DNA of 10,764 nucleotides from Ochromonadaceae sp. CCMP2298 (taxonomy: Eukaryota > Sar > Synurophyceae > Ochromonadales > Ochromonadaceae), in NCBI GenBank assembly GCA_026770595.1, contig MU634691.1, positions 1 to 10,764 of the forward strand. Reading direction: 5' to 3'. Shown piece by piece: positions 5,752 to 10,764 of the stretch (its first letter is position 1; every line of letters begins with the position of its first letter). The notes under the pieces were generated by a model. It worked only from the letters and a program-made list of their open reading frames with translations. It had not been told where the DNA came from and ran no database searches. The position numbers and the translations under genes are program-made.

Positions 5752-8700
5752 ATGAACCCCGAGGTGGACAGATCGGAGGAGGAGCCGCTGAACGACTGTA
5801 TCGGCAACCTAGAGCATCATGTGCACAAGGTTTTTGCTCTTGTGCGCGTGCCCGGAGAGGACTTCGTGTACAGCGCCTCCATCGACCTATTCCGCCAGCT
5901 CGACGAGTATTGCGACGAGGCAGCCATGCTCGAGCCCCGCCCGCCCTTCCTGATCAAGGGCGAGTCGGGAGCGGGCAAGTCTGCGCTGCTCTCCAATTGG
6001 CTGCAACGCCGCGAGCGCTCGCTGCTCAAGTCTCGCACCGCCGACTTCGTCTTCTGGCATGCGGTGGGCTGCTCTAGGCAGTCCATGAACGTGCACGTGG
6101 TGATCCGCCGTCTCATCACGGAGCTGAAGGACAAATTCGAAATATCCCGGCCATTGCCCAGGCAGCAGGACCGCTACTCTTGGGAACTCCCCCGCTTTCT
6201 GGACCTGGCCGCCAAGCGTGGCAGGGTGATCATCGTCATCGACGGCCTCAACCGGCTGGTTAACAACGAAGGCGCAGAGGACTCGCTAGCCTGGCTGCCC
6301 CTGGAGTTCCCGCCCAATGTAAGGGGTTGAGAGTGGGTATACTATTATGTACATCCTCGATTATATAACCCTTTCGCTGACCTACTTGTTTTCACCCAGG
6401 TGCGCGTGATCCTGTCAGTCACCATCCCAACCACCCACCTGGTCGACGTGGTGGGATTAGCCACAGCCGCCGTCGCCGCCTCCAACTCCTCCCCCAAACT
6501 CTCCTCGCTGCTCAGCGCCTCCTCTCATCAACCCGCCTCCACCTCCGCCACTATCTCTCCCTTCGCTGCCTCGGCCGCCCCTTCTCCCACCAAAAGGGAG
6601 AGGGGCAGGGGCTGGGACAGGCTCAAAATCAAGGAGGGGGAAGAAGAGGAGAAGGAGGGGAGGGAGGAGAGGCCGTCCATCTACGCTGCTGGCGAGCCTT
6701 TGCCCCGAGACACATATGGTACGTACTGTGATTATACGAAAAATGCTGTGCCTGCTGTGCTGTGCTACACTATACATGACTCAAATCTCACCCCCCACCC
6801 CCCGCTCCCCTTTCAGGCAAAAAATCCCGCATCCTGACCGAGCTAGCCCGCCGTGGCATTCCCTTCATGCTGATGCGGCAGCTGAGCAAGCCCCTTTGTC
6901 GCTCCCTGGTGGAGGCATTTATTCACAAGAGTGTGAACGCAGACAGCGCAACACTAGCCACGGGACCCTATGTAGCGAGCTTCCTGGAACGCACGGGGTG
7001 GGGAATGGGGCAGGGGCAGGGGATGGGACCGGGACAGACGCAGGGGAAATCCGGGGCAGCGGGCAGCGGCGCAGCCGCCGCCACGGCTGTGGCTGCTGCT
7101 GCGGGTGAGGGTGCGCTGGGTGCGGAGGGAGTTTCAGGGTTTTTGCTCTTCCAGAATCAGGTAGCGGCGCTGCTCAGCCACACGCAGGGGGGCACGCCGC
7201 TCTTCCTACGGCTCTTCCTGCGCTGCTTGCAGTACAGCGTGTCCAGGGGCTACTCCCTGTGGCACGTGTACGAGGACTGGATGAGGGCGAGATCTGTGCC
7301 TGAATTGTTGTTGCGCGTCCTACGCACCCTAGAGGGTAACTTCCAACGCACACGCGAAAGCACGCAGATTGCGTGTGACAAGACAGTGGCCGCGGGGGGG
7401 CTGCCGGCACTGCAGCAGCTGTACTCATGGCACCCCTCTTTCCAGACCCGCCCCGGTGGGGGTGGGAGCGGAGGGGGAGGGGGTGCAGGTGGGGGTGGGG
7501 TGGGGGGCAACCTGAGTGGGTCCCTGACTAGCCACCACAGTGGAGACTTATCCGCCGGCCGGTCAGGCGCGGTGGTGCGGAGGGCCAAGAGTCCCAAGCG
7601 CGCAGACTCTTCCAAGCGCGGAGACTCGGGACTGGGACTAAACAACACTGGGCAGGGAATGGGGCAGGGGATACACGGGCAGACACAGGCGCAGGGGCAG
7701 GAGCAAGGCTGGGGCGAGGACAAGATGACACTAGCCACTATCGCGGCTGCTGCCATAGAGGTGGCGGGCATTTCGAAGGATGACACTGAGACTTACAAGC
7801 TCTCCTCAGAGGTGCGCCAGCACCCATAAACATTGTCTTTTTGATGACAAACTCTCAATCTCTTTTTATCTCTCTCTATCTCTGTCATTCTATCTATCTG
7901 TCTCTCTCTGTCTGTCTATCTACCCTTCCCTCCATCCATCTATATACACCTCCATCCTTCTTACCCACACAGGTGCGGCAGAATCTGGGGGACCAGCGCT
8001 GGTTCGCAGCAGAGAAGGAAGCAGACCTCAAACTCGCCCGGGGCCGCCGAGCCACCGAGGACAATATTGCCAACGCTTTGGGGCAGGTGCAGGCAGCAGC
8101 TGAGGCGTGCGGGGAGGACGGGGACGTGTTGGGGGAACTGGTGCGGTCGATAAGGGCAGCGTATGCAGAGGCAGTGAGGGGGGGGGAAGAGGCACACCCA
8201 CATGGGATGGTCAGGAGAAGTAGCTGCGTGTACAATATGTCTAATCGGGTCTCCACAATGGACAGCGGGGATGACGACTCATGTACGGAGGACGAGGTAG
8301 AGGAGGAGGGATTTGGGTCTGACGGTGACGACTCTCTGGTGTCTTTGGAGGAGCGCAGTGTAGTGAACGACCATAACGTGCACCGACACACTATCCGCAT
8401 TACCCAAGATCTCATACCCGAATCGATGCGCTCGCACGCACTCGACCTGGAGCACGCCCACGCCCACTCTCCCCACTCTTCCCCCAAGGGCCACTCCCCC
8501 CACCACACCCTCCACGCTCAGCACAACTCCCTTGCCCACGCCAGCAGCCGCAACCTCATCATCAGCGAGGAGGAGGAGGACAGGGGGGGGGTGGCAGAGG
8601 CGGGGGCGGGGGGCGGGACCGAGGGCGGTCGTGTGGGGTCTGGGTCTGGGACGATCCTGCGGCCTCCTCGCATCAACACTCAGGGGCAGGGGCCGCAGAG

Positions 8701-10764
8701 CAGTGGAGGGGGAGGAGGCACTTGGGCGCGAGAGGGGGGGACTGGAGGGGGAGCGGGGGGGGCGGGGGGGGACGCTAGCCAGGGCCTGCTCGTCCTGCCC
8801 GTCTACATGCGTGGCGGCACAGACACCACAGGTTTCGGGGATATTCTAGGGAACGCCTTGGCGCTGCTGTACGTATCGAGGCAGGGACTGCGGGAGGGGG
8901 AGTTATGGGCAATGCTTAGCTTGCTGCAGTTCAAGGCAGAGAGGGACACTACCTTGACGCAGGCTACAAAGGAAGCCAACCACATGGTGGTGCGACAGGT
9001 GGCGGAGGCTTTCTCCAGACACAAGGGGCAGTTGACCGACATGTTTAAGGCAGAAGACGTGACGCGCACAGGATATATCCCGCGCAGGCAGGTGCTGCGG
9101 TGCGTGAGGCAGGTGGCTCCCCGCACCTCCCGGGCCGAGCTGCTGCAGCTTCTAGAGTTCGTGGATCTGCACACGCCGCCCGCGCTTCCCGTGGCGGGGC
9201 TGGTCCACTACTTCCAGGATCGGGACTTGCTCATTGGGGACCGGGTGCACTATCCCAAGCTGTTCGTGCTGCTGGGGAAGATGGGAAAGCTGATCAGGGG
9301 GCCGGGGGGGAAGGCGGGCCCGGGCGTGGGCACAGGTGTGGGAGTGGGATCGAGGCCGGGGACGGGTGCGGGGCTGGGGATGGGGCGGAGCAAGTCGTCG
9401 AGGGGGCCGCGGGAGGCTGGTAAGGGCATGGTAGGTGTGGGAGGCATGGGAGGTGGGGGGGGTGGTAGGGGTGGTAGGGGTCTGGCGGTTGTTGATGATG
9501 ACGATTACGATTGCTTCCAACTGACCGCTGTGACGGAGGATAGGGAGAGGGGAGAGAGGGAGAGAGAGGGGTACGGAGACAGGGAAAGTAACGGGGACTT
9601 AGACCCCTTTTTCCAGGAGGAGGGGGTGTACCCCCCTCTTGCTCGGGCATCCACCGCACCCGCAGGCCTGCCCTCCCCCCAGAGCAAGGCCGGCCGTACC
9701 CGCCCCACACGTGCCCGTCCCACAGGTGTCGGCACAGGTGCAGGTGCGGATGCAGACACGGAGGAGGAGGAAGCTAACTACTCCCTGGGCCCCGTCATCG
9801 AGGAGTCCCTGCTGCAGATACTGTCAGCCCTCGGCGTGCTGCATGACTCGGAGAACAAGGTAACCCCCTCTATGGTGTGACTGTATTCAAACCCCTAACG
9901 ACAAATATATCTACTGTGTATTAAATCCCCTCCCAGGTGCTGATTCTGCCCTCAGATAGCGAGCCCTTCCGCAACGTCATCTACTCCTCCTACATCCTCC
10001 GGGGCGGAGAGATGCACTGGCACCAGCTGATCATAAACCACTTCCAGACGCAGCCCAACTCCATGCGGAAGTGCGAGGAGCTGCCGTGGCACCTGAAAAT
10101 CTGCAGACGCTGGTACGCGCTGCGAGACACACTGGTGGATCTGCAAGCATTCGCTTTGATGGCGAGAACGGATCTCAAGGATGAGCTGGCTCTGTACTGG
10201 CTGCTGCTCACGGAGGGGCCCTTGCCGCTGCCCGAGTCTAGTCGAGGTGCGGAAGGACAGGGACAGACACAGGGACCGGGGCAGAGCCAGGGGCCGGGAC
10301 AGGGACAGTGCCAAGGACAAGGGCAGGGGGCGCAGGCGCAGGGCAAGAAGGAGCAAGAGAAAAACCACGAGAGTTCGTACTCCCACCTGCTGAGAGAGAT
10401 CGACCACGCCACGGAGCACCGCGTGACCGTGAGAGACGCCCGCAGGAGGCTGGTCAAGAACCAGCTGCCCCCCTTCGACGTGGTGGAGGAGTTCAACCGG
10501 GCGCTGGAGGGCTGGGTGATCGCTGAGAAACCCACGCCCGCCAAGATCCACCGCATGATCATGGACATTGGTCGCTTTCTGTTCGATTTTTCGGGCCAGT
10601 CGCACCACAGCCCCGACTTCCTCCGCCTAGGCATCGACCTGGAGGCAGTGTCGCTGTTCGCGGGCGCGCTGAGTGGGGGGGACATGCATGTGGCGAGGAC
10701 GGAGATGGAGGGGGAGGAGGGGGGCTCCCGCAGAGGGTCGGTGGAACGCGCATCGCCCTCGGAC
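5752..10764 (+). CDS. STAND/NACHT P-loop NTPase, nephrocystin-3/TTC41-like, 3' end beyond window (5 exons)
   Basis: Exons are 5752-6318, 6400-6718, 6817-7811, 7973-9859 and 9937 to the edge, giving 1,532 residues in an unbroken frame. Walker A GESGAGKS is residues 70-77 and Walker B VIIVIDGLNRL is 159-169, followed by the P-P-N-V-R-V-I-L-S strand spanning exons 1 and 2. Residues 403-470 carry the NACHT helical signature around GTPLFLR. Residues 918-945 resemble the winged helix (ALLYVSRQGLREGEL), with a degenerate EF-hand pair at about 981-1041. Residues 1241-1335 (LHDSENKVLILPSDSEPFR, then EELPWHLKICRRWYALRDTL) match the linker that precedes TPRs in nephrocystin-3/TTC41 relatives. Such proteins use nucleotide-driven switching and act in ciliary or scaffold signalling. 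The N-terminus before Walker A is short (69 residues). Low-complexity insertions are numerous. The STAND assignment is firm. Orthology to NPHP3 rather than TTC41 is not decided. Confidence 0.9.
6319..6399 (+). other. Intron 1 of the STAND gene (81 nt)
   Basis: The donor is CCCAAT|GTAAGG and the acceptor TTCACCCAG|GTGCGC, phase 0. A CTGAC branch-site candidate lies at 6377-6381. An in-frame stop at 6328-6330 means splicing is required. The joined LEFPPN and VRVILSV form the NTPase strand after Walker B. Confidence 0.92.
6719..6816 (+). other. Intron 2 of the STAND gene (98 nt)
   Basis: The donor is ACATATG|GTACGT and the acceptor CCCCTTTCAG|GCAAAA, phase 1, with a C-rich polypyrimidine tract. 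Joining restores a Gly codon followed by KKSRILTELARRG, which leads into the helical part of the NACHT module. Confidence 0.88.
7002..7106 (+). repeat. Gly-Gln then Ala-rich expansion 1 in the STAND protein
   Basis: It encodes GMGQGQGMGPGQTQG followed by an Ala-rich run. It sits between the helix ending FLERTGWG and the NACHT helix starting FLLFQNQ, so it is probably a surface-loop insertion. The DNA is built from GGGGCAGGGGCAGG-type units. Confidence 0.7.
7455..7508 (+). repeat. Poly-Gly expansion in the STAND protein
   Basis: GGT/GGG/GGA codons encode 18 residues, nearly all Gly, directly after HPSFQTRP. The G-runs on the sense strand give quadruplex potential in DNA and RNA. Confidence 0.75.
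7647..7712 (+). repeat. Gly-Gln expansion 2 in the STAND protein
   Basis: It encodes TGQGMGQGIHGQTQAQGQEQ and a few more residues. The make-up closely resembles expansions 1 and 3, though it lies in a different part of the protein. Confidence 0.7.
7812..7972 (+). other. Intron 3 of the STAND gene (161 nt)
   Basis: The donor is TCAGAG|GTGCGCC and the acceptor CCACACAG|GTGCGGC, phase 0. The in-frame read-through stops at 7827-7829. Most of the intron is a CT-rich microsatellite. Joining gives YKLSSEVRQNLGDQRWF. A near-identical 11-bp sequence sits at both splice sites. Confidence 0.85.
7857..7935 (+). repeat. CT-rich TCTA/TCTG microsatellite in intron 3 of the STAND gene
   Basis: This is an imperfect run of TCTC, TATC, TGTC and CATC tetranucleotides. 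It fills most of the intron and grades into the polypyrimidine tract of the acceptor. Length variation here would alter the intron only. Confidence 0.8.
8453..8542 (+). other. His/Ser-rich segment in the STAND protein
   Basis: Residues about 788-817 begin HAHAHSPHSSPKGHSPHHTL and continue with further His. It is preceded by an acidic Ser/Asp/Glu tract (8249-8353) with RRSS and SGDDDSCTEDE motifs that resemble basophilic-kinase and CK2 sites. It lies between the NACHT helices and the winged-helix-like segment and is likely disordered. Metal binding is possible but not shown. Confidence 0.6.
8582..8773 (+). repeat. Gly-rich expansion upstream of the winged-helix-like segment
   Basis: The encoded peptide is dominated by Gly with Ala, Thr, Ser and Glu over about 64 residues, ending just before ASQGLLVLPVYMRGG. 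Long G-runs lie on the sense strand. Confidence 0.7.
9032..9214 (+). other. Degenerate EF-hand-like pair within the STAND protein
   Basis: Residues about 981-1041 form LTDMFKAEDVTRTGYIPRRQ followed by helix VLRCVRQV and a second helix-loop-helix (RAELLQLLEFVD to LVHYF). The first loop, DVTRTGYIPRRQ (9056-9091), keeps Asp at position 1, Thr at 3 and 5, Gly at 6 and Ile at 8, but has Gln in place of Glu at 12. The second loop has lost its ligands. The fold is plausible. Calcium binding is doubtful. Confidence 0.6.
9299..9478 (+). repeat. Gly/Val/Arg-rich expansion after the EF-hand-like pair
   Basis: It encodes about 60 residues with GVGTGVGVGSRPGTGAG and later GMGGGGGGRGGRG. It separates the EF-hand-like pair from the continuation of the winged-helix/linker region (LGPVIEESLLQILSALG). 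Confidence 0.7.
9860..9936 (+). other. Intron 4 of the STAND gene (77 nt)
   Basis: The donor is AACAAG|GTAACC and the acceptor CCCTCCCAG|GTGCTG, phase 0. A CTAAC branch-site candidate lies at 9895-9899. Joining gives LHDSENKVLILPSDSEPFR, a continuous match to the winged-helix/TPR-linker junction in relatives. Confidence 0.92.
10246..10344 (+). repeat. Gly-Gln expansion 3 in the STAND protein
   Basis: It encodes GAEGQGQTQGPGQSQGPGQG and continues with QGQGQGAQAQG. It is inserted between YWLLLTEGPLPLP and the helix EVVEEF-type region (DVVEEFNRALEGW), two segments that are close together in relatives as far as I recall. Confidence 0.7.

Noticed and set aside
7250-7786. Minus-strand open frame of 178 codons, Pro-rich
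   Set aside because: It is antisense to the poly-Gly and Gly-Gln coding of the STAND gene. The Pro runs are simply the complement of Gly codons.
7841-7972. Ser/Tyr/Leu-rich N-terminal start at 7841 resembling a membrane or signal segment
   Set aside because: It is translated CT microsatellite of intron 3. The acceptor at 7971-7972 and the domain homology start after it.
9952-10608. Minus-strand open frames near the right end
   Set aside because: They are antisense to exon 5, whose plus-strand product carries the conserved pre-TPR linker motif EELPWHL.
1-10764. CRISPR array, tRNA, rRNA, insertion sequence or bacterial operon features
   Set aside because: No regularly spaced direct repeats with unique spacers, no cloverleaf-like or rRNA-like stretch, and no transposase or terminal inverted repeats were seen. 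The introns show a eukaryotic nuclear context.

Overview
This window comes from a nuclear genome of a eukaryote. It carries two long, spliced, protein-coding genes in a head-to-head arrangement. Both run off the window, so neither is complete. Eight short introns (77 to 161 nt) with GT-AG ends can be placed because the reading frame and the protein-domain homology resume exactly across each junction. The high GC content, the compact introns and the two protein types (a giant tandem-C2 protein and a STAND/NACHT NTPase of the nephrocystin-3/TTC41 style) fit a flagellate protist, for example a stramenopile or a relative. Sequence alone does not settle the lineage.

Left half (1-5356, minus strand): five exons encode the first 1,654 residues of a protein built almost entirely of C2 domains. 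Ten are visible, starting roughly every 145-200 residues, and the array continues past the left edge. The exon covering 1-3479 is open throughout and has no start or stop inside the window. The plus-strand open frames over this region are antisense shadows.

Centre (5357-5751): a compact divergent promoter of about 395 bp between the two start codons. It holds three identical TAACGG motifs exactly 28 bp apart, a fourth variant 30 bp further on, and a 34-bp tandem duplication just upstream of the right-hand start codon.

Right half (5752-10764, plus strand): five exons encode the first 1,532 residues of a P-loop STAND NTPase. In order it has Walker A, Walker B, a NACHT-type helical region, a winged-helix-like segment, a degenerate EF-hand pair placed inside or just after that segment, and the conserved helical linker that precedes the TPR repeats in nephrocystin-3/TTC41-like proteins. 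Any TPR repeats would lie beyond the right edge. Many surface-loop positions carry Gly, Gly-Gln, His or acidic low-complexity expansions.

The shared promoter suggests co-expression of a multivalent membrane- or scaffold-binding protein with a signalling NTPase. A flagellar/ciliary role is an attractive inference, since both C2 proteins and nephrocystin-3 relatives are common there, but the sequence does not show it directly.
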